NCBI RefSeq assembly: GCF_017873955.1
Contig: NZ_JAGGKS010000003.1
Span: 310,001-374,000 of the forward strand
DNA from: Sedimentibacter acidaminivorans
Lineage (GTDB): Bacteria > Bacillota > Clostridia > Tissierellales > Sedimentibacteraceae
Length of the DNA: 64,000 bases
Direction: 5' to 3'
In this document: positions 30,001-38,070 of the stretch, one piece after another
Layout of the letters: the number at the start of each line of letters is the position of its first letter
How positions within the stretch are numbered: position 1 is the first letter of the stretch
Made by a program: the position numbers and the translations under genes
The notes under the pieces: generated by a model
Database searches by the model: none
Seen by the model: only the letters and a program-made list of their open reading frames with translations
What the model was told of the DNA's origin: nothing

Positions 30001-31952
30001 GATGATAAATTTTCAGTAAATCTAACCTGATTAAAACTTCCTGATGTGATATTAATAGTGACTTGTTGTTCTGTTATATACGGTGCACCATCGTTGATTT
30101 TTACAGTTGGATTTATAATAGTTACAACATCCTCAGCTGGTAGTAGTGCTACTTCACAAAAGCCATTTATTTGTGTGTTATTTTCTTTTAAGTACACTTC
30201 ATACCAACCACGTGCCATATTATCAGTTTGTGCTGATGAAATAAGAAGCTTTTTAGAAGATACGAAACTAACTGCTACTTCTAGAGGGGTTGCAGACAAT
30301 CCGTTTTTAGTATGTTCCATGAAATGGGCTGTATACGTCTTTCCACTGTTAAAGCCCTCTCCATTTAGCGTTAATGCTCTACTTCCAGATATACTAGCGA
30401 GAGCTGGGTCTACTACAGATCCACTAATAGGTGAATACAATTTACCAAAAGCAATATTAGTTCCTATTGTAAAATCAGAATTAGCTTTTATGCCCGTTCC
30501 CTCTTCATATGATAAGCTGCTTATTTTCATTCCTTCCAATAGTATTTCTAAATATAATGAATAGTTTAGCGGTTCCGTTGAAGATATGTTAAATAAATAT
30601 TCTCCATCCGAACTTTCTAAACTACATCCAACTACATCATCTGATAGTATAGCAGAACAGCTAGTTATGGAAGATTGTAAATTCAACCCTGATAATACTA
30701 CCTGAAAATCAGTTGTATCCGCTGGCAATAAATAATTACCTTGAAACAAATCATAGTCTACCGGTGTTAAAGAAACGCCACCTACTACATCTGTTCTTTC
30801 TATAGGAACGGTATGAACTAAACTCCCACCATAATTGAATTTTATTGATGATGCACCACTTGGGACATCTACCTTTCCAGTTGTAGTAAAGACTCCATTT
30901 TTAGGTCCGTCAACATTAACTGAATCTGGTCTTAAAATACTATTCCCATTATTGTCAGTGACTACAATTAGTGATGAATTATTGATATTTCCACTTGTTA
31001 ATGTGAATTTATGAGCTGTTGAAGTAGTTGTACTTCCTAAATAGAATGTAGCATCATCAGCACCCTCATATGAATTAGACATAGATTCACCGTGACCTCC
31101 TGATGATTGCCTCCCTACTACTGCATTTGTTAGCTTAAATTGTCCTATAGTTAATTCCGAAATTACATTAATAGGAGTATTTGTATAATATTTTTCTCCA
31201 GAAATTTCAATTTCAATATAAAGTTTATCCCCCTGTGCTGGTTGATTTAAAATTGTAAAGTTTCCTATAATGCATTGTTCTTCCCCACCGATTACTACCA
31301 TATCATATTCATCATCTTGTAGAGTTGCAATTAAATTTACTGTGCTAACAGGACTCCAAAAGCTTGATTTTGTTCCACTGTATAATTTGATAGATATATT
31401 TTCTTTTTGTACACCACTATCTAAACCATATAATGAAATATCAAATGGCACTTTAGTAACACTATCAGTTATTTCCACAGGGATATTATTTTCATTAACA
31501 TAAATACTCATTGAATAGCAACTAAAATAAGCATCACTGTTATCATAATATGTATCTCCATTATCTTTGAGGCGAACATAATAATTATCTGATGAATTTA
31601 AAGTTACTCCGCCGTCCATTATCATTTCATAAATGTAGCGCTCATCACCTTGAGCTGTTTTGCCTAAATACCATCGCTCACTTTGTGATGCTACAGCAGT
31701 ATAAATACCATCATATGATGATACTTCTGCTGATAGCTCCCCTAAGTTTTTACCTATTGCCTCAACATAAAATATGCTATCACCTGGTTTGGGATAACTA
31801 CCACACCAATCAGACTCTCCACCACCATTAAATTCTGGTGTTCCACTAGGGCTTGGGACAACAGAATCCGCACTAGCTAACATTGGAATAAAGAAATTCT
31901 GGGTAAATATCATTGTAAAAATCAAAATCCAAGATATAACTTTTTTCTTCAT
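24096..31952 (-). CDS. Giant S-layer-homology surface protein
   Basis: A 2618-residue secreted protein. The signal peptide (basic start, hydrophobic core, cleavage near MLASADS, about residue 29) is followed by some 2000 residues of repetitive beta-rich, Ig-like or prealbumin-like modules with many Thr, Ser and Asn. A chitobiase C-terminal-type module (IYYTTDGTTPT) lies near 2340, then a Gly/Asn/Ser linker, then three SLH repeats (about 2440-2618; FKDVNSDDWYFESVNYV, YKDIETQSWYENAVIWA, FADNNNISSWASEPIKWM) that anchor it to cell-wall polymer. A region around 1950-2060 looks helical rather than beta. Its role, adhesion or a scaffold, cannot be specified. The gene has its own promoter region and terminator. 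Confidence 0.9.
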   Translation of the reverse strand: MKKKVISWILIFTMIFTQNFFIPMLASADSVVPSPSGTPEFNGGGESDWCGSYPKPGDSIFYVEAIGKNLGELSAEVSSYDGIYTAVASQSERWYLGKTAQGDERYIYEMIMDGGVTLNSSDNYYVRLKDNGDTYYDNSDAYFSCYSMSIYVNENNIPVEITDSVTKVPFDISLYGLDSGVQKENISIKLYSGTKSSFWSPVSTVNLIATLQDDEYDMVVIGGEEQCIIGNFTILNQPAQGDKLYIEIEISGEKYYTNTPINVISELTIGQFKLTNAVVGRQSSGGHGESMSNSYEGADDATFYLGSTTTSTAHKFTLTSGNINNSSLIVVTDNNGNSILRPDSVNVDGPKNGVFTTTGKVDVPSGASSIKFNYGGSLVHTVPIERTDVVGGVSLTPVDYDLFQGNYLLPADTTDFQVVLSGLNLQSSITSCSAILSDDVVGCSLESSDGEYLFNISSTEPLNYSLYLEILLEGMKISSLSYEEGTGIKANSDFTIGTNIAFGKLYSPISGSVVDPALASISGSRALTLNGEGFNSGKTYTAHFMEHTKNGLSATPLEVAVSFVSSKKLLISSAQTDNMARGWYEVYLKENNTQINGFCEVALLPAEDVVTIINPTVKINDGAPYITEQQVTINITSGSFNQVRFTENLSSLSTLPFSSIENSVSFTLSDGFGNKTIYFEFKGTGGVVYNTSVSVNYRTTFAEAPTICGIMGKYGEEILTLNKFADYNLYIQLGGAGNVGMVDVLDEMDNILETYTLKRTSGTEDLYTYSKLINFNDSNAKKLYFYMIDTLGLNSKYNEVLVNVVEEPYITYYRSDIKTEFLGGKYYVENLSNIKYTINGKANFNGIATLNYKDAANVDKSKDTNLIETKNGVYSGQESIPSDAAEIVSIEYKIVDPSFVTNFVSKIEEKPYSVAAQVEFNGLPNTGDFDGKYLRIFNHDGRSKTKIIDNGNTNFDFNIIKPGSYNYSLLDSLNTYKSGQFDAVSGEAATIDLSNARKPASIIFNVNGAELSPDAYINYSYTVNDNIYNGYAKPNVEKVGLYEGMVIDSYNLVLPYSDLKKYSLPEKVTTPITLNGGVNSQNLTVSNISTSTIQITINDSNVEGRTLIGATVSLNQVVINGQIHFYYNTSGVTDENGKVLFTVYPNFDTEIVASKENYETKFVEYATSNEANQEIDVDLNYADQNRLKINSYSRPLQTNNENYNDILLLENYNSISYIKITDTEGNYIVGSGNSDTIELGKELSNQTIRVYPKFHNGYVNEVEFYTVTLDEYGNGAVDLVAIPKGVITADIVKKVETPPATYMAIYNELGNIVSYFISSDEKVTSDTYALNEGDYTVLIFSSYDITNLNGLSKIETFDSLGWIENTHYVKKSVVVENGKELKLGEITIPSNVTKDMLIPYDVHFDTKFVPTSTDGRSGKIYVKAKVIVSELLKNDFTLKSISAYDDQYRAVYDKAVNGVESNFYSDNYTPDAEGNYTITYTADSVPDKLKNNSILNLYFSRNGVDKGATFRTAVDTPQVSIIASKQVIKPASDITIRGMAFANSDIDIYDGDVLICSTKANSKHSYSIVASLTTPQKTAVHTLRAEMTTQQGEVYKSKEILCEVIDGEDRATVSNYEFINIAHYSSLDDPAIKKYSVDTLGDTPEGVCIYNSSGLSRVSFRINKLVSSQLENVYVINTSKDGYKTKYPATLVRDNLNGQYSDWKMEAVIGRDIGNISVFYSLKNGEDMGLLNGFNSPSEEDFEDSLNNLDKIEPANIPQPYRDTNGAVIAEQTQNSLKAYKNFGDGKIGIEVNYEDVNGYSVEQLIAQGFRKVSVGSDGEYYLYKDSSTETGYDFRVNRTMYFSEGLANKLKSGTIDANINENPKILVGAQLNSLIASRDNVSIVTKSIKADIMAKSTNLDTARNISGKVDYMGYVQNTGEIAYEGFRNRTANLGNYGKGMQVIGGVATAVQIFSGPASIDPANLRSLTDRIKNSNVRSRLYDEIREYQYARRDSHSISSLMGVVGYGSSFFSLPGKCLSYIVSTGNMVYTTKIDAEYNLWGNSIISQIIMQLRLEEKDIGEEDDPEDPEYLMDPSGYVFEAIENQRVEGITATAQTDNNGSWEAWDDEFLTLSEQENPQITDNNGKYGWEVPVGNWRVLFNDSSNKYQTALTKSMTVPPMHTEVNIGLLSLEAPDVIGATADSSGLEVEFSKYMKAESIYDKENNVSNIQVFETVGGQNIPCYDIDFIVAAPNTGYVVDGVYQSDVISSDTFVKRIRFNADNTQYLGGFKQFEDDGVTPKKYTVLVSQNALSYAGVPMESDYTKDIEITARQTVLEPIVNISGGKYDDAQEVILTTETEDAAIYYTTDGTTPTPTSRTYTAPILISESCKLKAIASKVGMDDSTVFSTTYTIGEKTYDETPIDDGDGNNGGNSGGNGSGSNNIVNDTTGQEIVQTPIFKDVNSDDWYFESVNYVVAKGLFKGITDEEFGPQMSMTRSMIVTVLYRLAGSPTIKGTSYKDIETQSWYENAVIWASKNKIVEGYGNGLFGTLDNITREQLSVILYRYAKYMKYDVLSTVDITNFADNNNISSWASEPIKWMIANGLLTGKPNNIIDPKGEATRAEVATILQRFIEKIVK

Positions 31953-32129
31953 TAATTATTCCTCCTTGTTATTTAATAACATTCTCTTTCATATTTTTCT
32001 AAAAATATAAAACTCTAACAAAGTCATATTTTTCATGTTGAATTTTGTCTTTATATAACTTTATCTATAATTATACTTTTTATTTTAATAAATAAAAGAG
32101 CGTTTGGCCATTTGTCAATGACAAAAAAA

Positions 32130-32148
32130 ATGACACAATTTGTGTCAT
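32130..32148 (-). terminator. Terminator of the chemoreceptor gene
   Basis: ATGACACAA and TTGTGTCAT form a 9-bp perfect palindrome, and on the minus strand it is followed directly by a run of eight T. It lies about 90 bases after the chemoreceptor stop. A second small palindrome (TTGTCAATGACAA) is adjacent. Confidence 0.75.
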
Positions 32149-32238
32149 CTTTTATTAAATAATATTCATATATTTCTCAATATTAATTTATGATAATTTT
32201 TTTATTTTGGGATTGGATTGCATTACCATAACTGTATA

Positions 32239-33711
32239 TTAACTCTCTATTACTACGTCTAATCCTAACATTGCTATAACTTCATTTTTATTATATATAG
32301 GTGATGCTATTGTTAATACGATTTCGTTGGTATCAGTAGTAATGTATAAATCAGAAACAAAAGTCTTCCCTTGCAATGCACCAATAAACCAAGGTCGATC
32401 TCTCAAATCTATTGGGGGTATACCATCAAGATTACAACCCACCCTTGTACTATCTGGCATATATGTATAGAGAACTATTTTATCATTATTTTTCTTTGAA
32501 AGTTCCTTAAACAATTTTGTATGCACATTTCCATTTAATTTTATTATATCAGGATTTTGTACTAAATTTTTAACGAAAGTAGTCCACTTATTCTTAATGG
32601 AATTTAGTGTCTCTTTTGGAATTTTCACTTGTGAGTGTTCCTTAATGACCTTCGTCATTGTTTCACTCATTTTCTCAAAAGATTCAGCTTCTTTAGCCAT
32701 TACTACAAGTGTGTTTGATTGCTCTTCAATTACTGAAGCTACTTGTTGTGTTGCTCCACTAATCTCATTTGACGCTGTAGTAATTTGTATTAAGTTACTA
32801 TTCATGTTCTCAATTTCTTGCCCTTGCAATTCTATATCTCTGCAAACTTGAAACATAGACGTTACTGTAAGTTTACTAATTTCTGCTATGTCGCTAAATC
32901 CTGTTTCTACTTCGGATAATATTTTGGAATCTTCCTGCTCTTGGCTAACTCCATCATCAAAACAATTAATTAACCCCCTAATTTCCACTTCAAAATTATT
33001 GAGTATTTCACTGATTTCATCAGCAGACTTATTGGATGCCTGCGCCAGTTCCCTTATTTCACTAGCTATGACCGAGAAACCTTTTCCCTGTTCTCCTGCT
33101 CTTGCAGCTTCTATTGATGCATTTAGCGCTAATAAATTTGTTTGCTTAGAAATATTTTTCACTACATCTATAATGCCGTTCATAGTTCTTAATCCTTCTG
33201 ATATTTCTTTTGTCTTCAGTGATAGCGAAATGTTTTCCTTTGATCTATTTTGCATTTTCTCAATAAGATGTTGCAAGACTTCCCTAGTACCCCTAAATCC
33301 TACAACAGTTTGCTCTAAATTATTCTTTGTAAGCTCTACTTTATCAATTGTTTCATTTGCTATATTTACTAACTTTCGACTACTTTCAACAATTTTATTA
33401 GACATCTCATTTTGTCTTTGAGCACCTAAAGCAATTTTTTCTACTGTCATAGCTATTTCCCGCATGGCAGAGCTGGTTTTCACAGTTATAGCAGATAATT
33501 TCTTTGTTCTATTATATAGAGTATCCGAATTCATTCCTACATTTGCAAGAACCCTTCTATAGTTGAGAAGTAATTTATTTAATTCCTCGGCAAGCCCTTT
33601 AAATCTTAATCCTCTACTTACAAATTTTTTACTTAAATTTCCTGCATTTACTTCATTTATTCCAGAAACAATATGATTACGTTCTCCTATTTTTCTGCTG
33701 ATCAACATCAT
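32239..33711 (-). CDS. Soluble methyl-accepting chemotaxis protein with C-terminal Cache domain
   Basis: A 490-residue chemoreceptor lacking any membrane segment. The N-terminus resembles a degenerate HAMP ([13 protein letters not shown]). The signalling domain follows, with the highly conserved tip [18 protein letters not shown] at about residues 187-204, the contact surface for CheA and CheW. After the coiled coil, residues of about 365-490 form a Cache-like sensor ([35 protein letters not shown]). Cache domains are normally N-terminal and extracellular, so a cytoplasmic C-terminal copy implies sensing of an internal metabolite. No other chemotaxis genes are nearby. Confidence 0.88.
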   Translation of the reverse strand: MMLISRKIGERNHIVSGINEVNAGNLSKKFVSRGLRFKGLAEELNKLLLNYRRVLANVGMNSDTLYNRTKKLSAITVKTSSAMREIAMTVEKIALGAQRQNEMSNKIVESSRKLVNIANETIDKVELTKNNLEQTVVGFRGTREVLQHLIEKMQNRSKENISLSLKTKEISEGLRTMNGIIDVVKNISKQTNLLALNASIEAARAGEQGKGFSVIASEIRELAQASNKSADEISEILNNFEVEIRGLINCFDDGVSQEQEDSKILSEVETGFSDIAEISKLTVTSMFQVCRDIELQGQEIENMNSNLIQITTASNEISGATQQVASVIEEQSNTLVVMAKEAESFEKMSETMTKVIKEHSQVKIPKETLNSIKNKWTTFVKNLVQNPDIIKLNGNVHTKLFKELSKKNNDKIVLYTYMPDSTRVGCNLDGIPPIDLRDRPWFIGALQGKTFVSDLYITTDTNEIVLTIASPIYNKNEVIAMLGLDVVIES

Positions 33712-33920
33712 TATTCTTACCCTCCATAATAATTTATCATAACTTTTAGTATTTTTACACTTTTATACTTTGTATTTTTAATATAATTTGTAGTAACATT
33801 ATACTCCAATCCGAAAAATTTTTCTACAAAAATATGTTTCTTTCGCTAAATTTTACTATACACTATTTTTCTTTCAGTAAGCAATGTATTATTTATAGAT
33901 AAAATTAATTGGTAAAAAAA

Positions 33921-33948
33921 GCATTCGAGTTTTTGCTTGCTCGAATGC
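33921..33948 (-). terminator. Terminator after the P5C dehydrogenase region
   Basis: GCATTCGAG and CTCGAATGC form a 9-bp stem with a 10-base loop. On the minus strand it is followed by TTTTTTT. It lies about 190 bases after the pruA stop, downstream of a relic coding segment that may once have shared the transcript. Confidence 0.75.
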
Positions 33949-34038
33949 TGAATTAAAGTTACATTTATATTTAGCCTTTTGTCTAAAATTGTTTGCAAAG
34001 TCAATTATTAAAATAATATTTTTTTTATAGCACCGATA

Positions 34039-34137
34039 CTATTTTTTACGCAATCTTGCTCGTTCATATTGTTTCGGCCATTCTACTTCGTTTTTTAGCT
34101 TAAAGTCTGCTTGAAGAGGCCAATAAGGACTTCTTAA
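34039..34137 (-). pseudogene. Relic C-terminus of a lost gene downstream of pruA
   Basis: In a frame shifted from pruA, 32 sense codons run to TAG with a coding-like composition rich in Trp, Pro, Arg and Glu (YWPLQADFKL, then NEVEWPKQYERARLRKK). There is no start codon or ribosome site, and a stop sits immediately upstream at the end of pruA. It looks like the 3' tail of a gene whose body was deleted up to the pruA stop. The basic tail could belong to a transporter, but I cannot identify the family. Confidence 0.4.
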
Positions 34138-35729
34138 TTAGCTAAAGTTTCTTTAGTAACCTTTGGACTTATCCAGCGCATCAAGTTGATTTTTGAACCA
34201 GCTTTATCATTAGTTCCAGAAAGTCTTGAACCTCCGAACGGCTGCTGACCAACTACTGCACCCGTTGGTCTGTCATTAATATAGAAATTGCCTGCTGTAT
34301 AAACTAATGCTTTTTGTGCTTGTTCTATGGCGTATCTATCTTTTGCAAATATTGCACCTGTCAATCCATAGTTAGATGTGCTGTCAACTAATGAAAGCAT
34401 GTCTGAAAATTTTTCATCTTCATATACATATATTGTCATAACAGGTCCAAATATTTCTTCTTCCATGGTTTTAAAGTGAGGATCAGAAGTAACTATAATA
34501 GTTGGTTCTACAAAATACCCAATTTTATCATCGCAGTTTCCTCCGAATATTATTTCTGCATCTTTAGAATTTTTAGCATATTCTATGTAGTTTTTTATTG
34601 TATCAAATGATTTTTTATCTATAACAGCACCCATAAATGTGTCGATTTCTTCAATATCTCCGAATTTTATATTAGCTGCTTTTTCCAATATATTTTCTTT
34701 TACTTCAGACCATACGCTTTTTGCAATGTAGGCGCGTGATGCCGCAGAGCATTTTTGTCCTTGATATTCAAATGCTCCATCAATAAGTCCGCGTGAAGCT
34801 GAGTTTATATTAGCAGAATTGTGTACTATTATATAATTTTTCCCGCCTGTCTCACCAACAAGTCTTGGGAAAGTTTTATAATTATATATATTGTTTCCTA
34901 TTGCAGTCCACATATTTTGGAATACTTTTGTAGAACCGGTGAAATGAATTCCACTTAAATTTTTATTACTTAATACTGTATCGCTTATTTCCCCTGCATT
35001 TCCAGGTATGAAATTTATTACGCCGTCAGGAAGTCCCGCTTCCTGGAATAATTTATAAATTACATAAGATGTGTATACAGTGTTAGATGCTGGTTTCCAT
35101 AAGACTGTGTTTCCAGCAATTGCAGGAGCACTAGGCAAGTTGCATGCTATTGAAGTAAAGTTAAATGGAGATACAGCAAAAATAAATCCTTCAAGAGGTC
35201 TGTACTCAGTTTTGTTCCACACCTTTTTTGTTGATAATGGTTGTTCTGAATATATTTGTTGCAAGCAAACTGCATTATTTCTGAAAAAATCTACTAATTC
35301 GCAAGCAGAATCTATCTCTGCCTGCTTATAAGTTTTGCTTTGAGTAAGCATTGTAGAAGCGTTAAGTTTTGCTCTCCAAGGTCCTGCAGCCAATTCTGCA
35401 GCTCTTAAAAATATAGCTATTCTTGATTGCCAAGGCAGTTTTTCCCATTTTTCTTTTGCGTTCAAAGCCTCTTCAATTGCCATTTCAATTTCTTTTTTGC
35501 CAGCCTTATGAAATTCTCCAATTACCTTGTTTTTATTATGAGGAAGTATGCATAGACCTTTATTGCCAGTGCGGATTTCTTTTCCGCCTATTATTACAGG
35601 TATATCTATAATACCATTTTTTATGTTAACTAATTCAGCTTCAAGTTCAGTTCTTTCAGTACTTCCTAAATCATAATTCAGCACAGGCTCATTTACAAAA
35701 TTAATTTCTTCTATTATATTGTTATTCAT
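34134..35729 (-). CDS. pruA: L-glutamate gamma-semialdehyde (P5C) dehydrogenase
   Basis: A 531-residue aldehyde dehydrogenase that oxidises glutamate semialdehyde to glutamate with NAD in proline and arginine breakdown. The catalytic Glu lies in GETGGKN (about residue 289) and the catalytic Cys in GQKCSAASRAY (about 323). The N-terminal extension with GGKEIRTG and the C-terminal VVGQQPFGGSRLSGTNDKAG are typical of the P5C branch. GAAGGAG precedes the ATG. No proline dehydrogenase gene is present in the window; a relic of another gene lies just downstream. A palindrome at 35778-35795 may regulate it. Confidence 0.92.
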   Translation of the reverse strand: MNNNIIEEINFVNEPVLNYDLGSTERTELEAELVNIKNGIIDIPVIIGGKEIRTGNKGLCILPHNKNKVIGEFHKAGKKEIEMAIEEALNAKEKWEKLPWQSRIAIFLRAAELAAGPWRAKLNASTMLTQSKTYKQAEIDSACELVDFFRNNAVCLQQIYSEQPLSTKKVWNKTEYRPLEGFIFAVSPFNFTSIACNLPSAPAIAGNTVLWKPASNTVYTSYVIYKLFQEAGLPDGVINFIPGNAGEISDTVLSNKNLSGIHFTGSTKVFQNMWTAIGNNIYNYKTFPRLVGETGGKNYIIVHNSANINSASRGLIDGAFEYQGQKCSAASRAYIAKSVWSEVKENILEKAANIKFGDIEEIDTFMGAVIDKKSFDTIKNYIEYAKNSKDAEIIFGGNCDDKIGYFVEPTIIVTSDPHFKTMEEEIFGPVMTIYVYEDEKFSDMLSLVDSTSNYGLTGAIFAKDRYAIEQAQKALVYTAGNFYINDRPTGAVVGQQPFGGSRLSGTNDKAGSKINLMRWISPKVTKETLAN

Positions 35730-35777
35730 GTTTTCTCCTTCAAAAATATAATTTTATTTTATATATTACAGCTTATA

Positions 35778-35795
35778 TAAATGTATTTACATTTA
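35778..35795. promoter_or_regulatory. 18-bp palindrome upstream of pruA (candidate operator)
   Basis: TAAATGTA-TT-TACATTTA is a perfect palindrome except for its two central bases, centred about 57 bases before the pruA start. Its position suits a repressor or activator site. AT-richness makes chance occurrence possible. Confidence 0.4.
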
Positions 35796-35956
35796 GTTCT
35801 ATTAAGCTTGTTTCTCATTACTATAATACATGTAAAAATAATAAATGTCTACTATAAAACAAATTATATGTAAAATAACAACTAATAGTAAGAATATGTT
35901 TATTTATATGTTGTATTTTTTTTGTTTTGCAAGGGAAATAGTTATCATAATAAATT

Positions 35957-36411
35957 TTAGTAACATAAGCCAAAATTGGGAAGACAGGGCGAGTGCGCCG
36001 TTAAAAGAGCAATTAATATCATCCGAGGAAATGGATCCTCCTTTTCTTTCTTTTTATGATTTTTAGACAATTTAATATAATAAATAAGTGTTGCAATTGC
36101 AACTAATGGTTCAAAAAATAAATAAGAATAGTCAAGAATAGCATGTATTAAAATTGGAATCCATGATATTCCTGACTTTTCTTGAATATAAATAAAATAC
36201 CATCCACTTAAAATACCTCCACCGATTTCGTGAAGTATTTCTTTGAAAATATTAGAATTATTTAGTATTGATGGTGACCAACTCCCCAAAGTATTCCGCT
36301 GATAATCATAGCTCGAATTACAGATTTTTCTTTTAACTTATTGTATATATATCCTCGATAAATAAATTCTTCACCAAAAGAAACAACTACCAAGTTAAAG
36401 AATAAAATTGG
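35957..36411 (-). pseudogene. Broken CPBP intramembrane protease
   Basis: Two frames together encode the catalytic half of a CPBP (CAAX-type) membrane protease. Upstream, the glutamate motif GEEFIYRGYIYNKL lies at about 36333-36375, leading into GILWGVGHHQY and a stop. After a one-frame shift, the rest continues as ILHEIGGGILSGWYFIYI and LIHAILDYS (the histidine motifs). The N-terminal membrane segments are missing: the frame runs straight into an IS21 transposase fragment at about 36405. Both the frameshift and the truncation should abolish function. Confidence 0.75.
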
Positions 36412-36809
36412 TTGATAGATTGAAAGTAAATAACGAAGAATTTGAGGATTATTCAGATTTAGAAGATATAGTAAATGAATTTAGAGATGACATTAATTTA
36501 GAAGTATCACAGGCAACTAATGAAATGCCATTAGGACTTTTTAAAAAAGAAAAAGAGTATTTAAAACCAATATATAACATAGATTTGTTGTTATCATATA
36601 TCTCCGCTCAAAAAGAATATAAGGTAAATAAAGAATCTATGATTAGCTATAACGGTAAAAAATACTCTGTACCTACCAAATATATTGGTAAGAAACTCAA
36701 TATTAATTGCTTGGATAACAATAATATTAATATATATTATAGCAATGATTTAATAGTTTGTCATACATTAAGCGATAAAAAATTTAACTACAACATCTTT
36801 TATACATGA
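36408..36809 (+). pseudogene. istA: IS21 transposase IstA, C-terminal fragment
   Basis: The 133 residues correspond to the end of the IS21-family DDE transposase (for example ATNEMPLGLFKKEKEYLKP and YNGKKYSVPTKYIGKKL). The DDE catalytic core and DNA-binding N-terminus are absent, and the normal extreme C-terminus is replaced by a premature stop. The visible ATG/TTG is internal to the original gene, so no functional product is expected. Its left boundary truncates the CPBP protease. Confidence 0.85.
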
Positions 36810-36847
36810 AAACATGATGAAAATGGACATGCTGATAGGAGAATAAA

Positions 36848-37457
36848 ATGTATGCAAAATTATTAAATAACTTAGAAACGTTAAATTTAGAAAAGATGTA
36901 CTCATACGTACCTACATATTTAGATACAGTAGCAAAGGAGGAAATTAGTGTCTTAGATGCATTAGTTCATCTTACTGAAAAAGAAATAATATATAAAAAT
37001 GAAATGGCCTCTAAAATACAAATAAGTGTAGCAGGATTTCCTTCATCTTGCAACTTCAATTGCTATTGAAGCTGCGAGCAAAAGACATTTGACACATTTT
37101 ATCACTTGCCATGATTTAATACAAAATCTTAGAAAAGCTTACAATGAAAACAGACTTGAAGCAAGGCTTAAACATTACAGCAAATATAAGGTTCTAGTTA
37201 TTGATGAAATTGGATATCTCCCAGTAGATCAGTTAGGAGCTAATTTATTCTTTCAATTAATAACCAAAAGGTATGAACGTAATTCAACAATAATTACAAC
37301 GAATCAGCCTTTTAGTAAATGGGGTGATGTTTTTTCTGATATGACATTAGATAATGCAATATTAGATAGGCTGTTGCATCATTCTCACGTTATAAAAATA
37401 ATTGGTCCTTCTTATAGGACCAAAGACGTTTATGATTATATAAAAGAAAATAAGTAA
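36848..37457 (+). pseudogene. istB: IS21 helper ATPase IstB, internally deleted
   Basis: The start (LLNNLETLNLEKMYSYVP, after AGGAG) and the end (FITCHDLIQNLRKAYN, VLVIDEIGYLPVDQ Walker B, IITTNQPFSKW) are both clear IstB. Between about 37035 and 37045 a deletion has removed some 45 codons including the Walker A ATP-binding loop, and it shifts the frame so the first part stops at 37069. In the second frame coding resumes as LATSIAIEAASKRHLTHF. The helper cannot be active. Confidence 0.88.
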
Positions 37458-37482
37458 TTTTTTTAATTTATTATCGTAAAAA

Positions 37483-38007
37483 TCATGCATTTTTATTTCT
37501 TATATCTTTTAACAATCCTTCAAACCACTCTACATTTACTAAGTGATGAGAACATGAATTTTCAAGCATTTTTCTAAAATAAATAGGGATTGTTTCATTA
37601 TGCTTTAGAGATTGTTCTAATAAAGAAATCTTCACCTGAGTTTGCTCGATTTGTATTTCTATTAGTTTTATTAGTTCCTCTTCTTTATATTCATTAGCAA
37701 ATAGCATTGCTGAATAAAAAGATAAATTTACATACTCCGTCTTAGATCCATACTTATACATCAATTTTTCAAATTCTTTTTCCCCTAATTCAGTGATGAT
37801 ATAATTGTTCGTCTCTCTAGTATTGTCTAATTGGTCAATTTTTTTAATATAATGTTTTTCTTCTAATTGTTGAAGATTATAATAGAATGACCCTTTAGTG
37901 AAATTTACTATATATTTATAGTGTCTCTCTTCCATTAAGGCTAATAGTTCATATCCGTAAGAACCTGAGTTTTGTTTCAATAAACCTAAAATTAGTAATG
38001 GTATCAA
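37483..38007 (-). CDS. PadR-family transcriptional repressor
   Basis: A 174-residue PadR regulator. The winged helix spans about residues 1-75 (ILGLLKQNSGSYGYELLALM, then KGSFYYNLQQLEEKHYIKK), followed by a helical dimerisation domain (Vir_act_alpha_C type). It begins at TTG after AAGGAGATG. It is the second gene of an operon with an esterase, 63 bases downstream of that gene. Two identical-core palindromes sit at the shared promoter, so autorepression is likely. The inducer is unknown. Confidence 0.87.
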   Translation of the reverse strand: MIPLLILGLLKQNSGSYGYELLALMEERHYKYIVNFTKGSFYYNLQQLEEKHYIKKIDQLDNTRETNNYIITELGEKEFEKLMYKYGSKTEYVNLSFYSAMLFANEYKEEELIKLIEIQIEQTQVKISLLEQSLKHNETIPIYFRKMLENSCSHHLVNVEWFEGLLKDIRNKNA

Positions 38008-38070
38008 AAAAACATCTCCTTTTTGTTCTTCATAAAAATTATATTAATAGTTATTTCATAATTATAAGGT

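Larger units (their letters stand above)
36402..37470 (+). mobile_element. Decayed IS21-family insertion sequence
   Basis: The istA and istB remnants form one truncated IS21 copy inserted into a CPBP protease gene. I could not identify terminal inverted repeats or a target duplication at either side, consistent with loss of the left two thirds of the element. The right boundary is placed just after istB and is approximate, since the padR gene ends only 25 bases later on the other strand. Confidence 0.8.
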
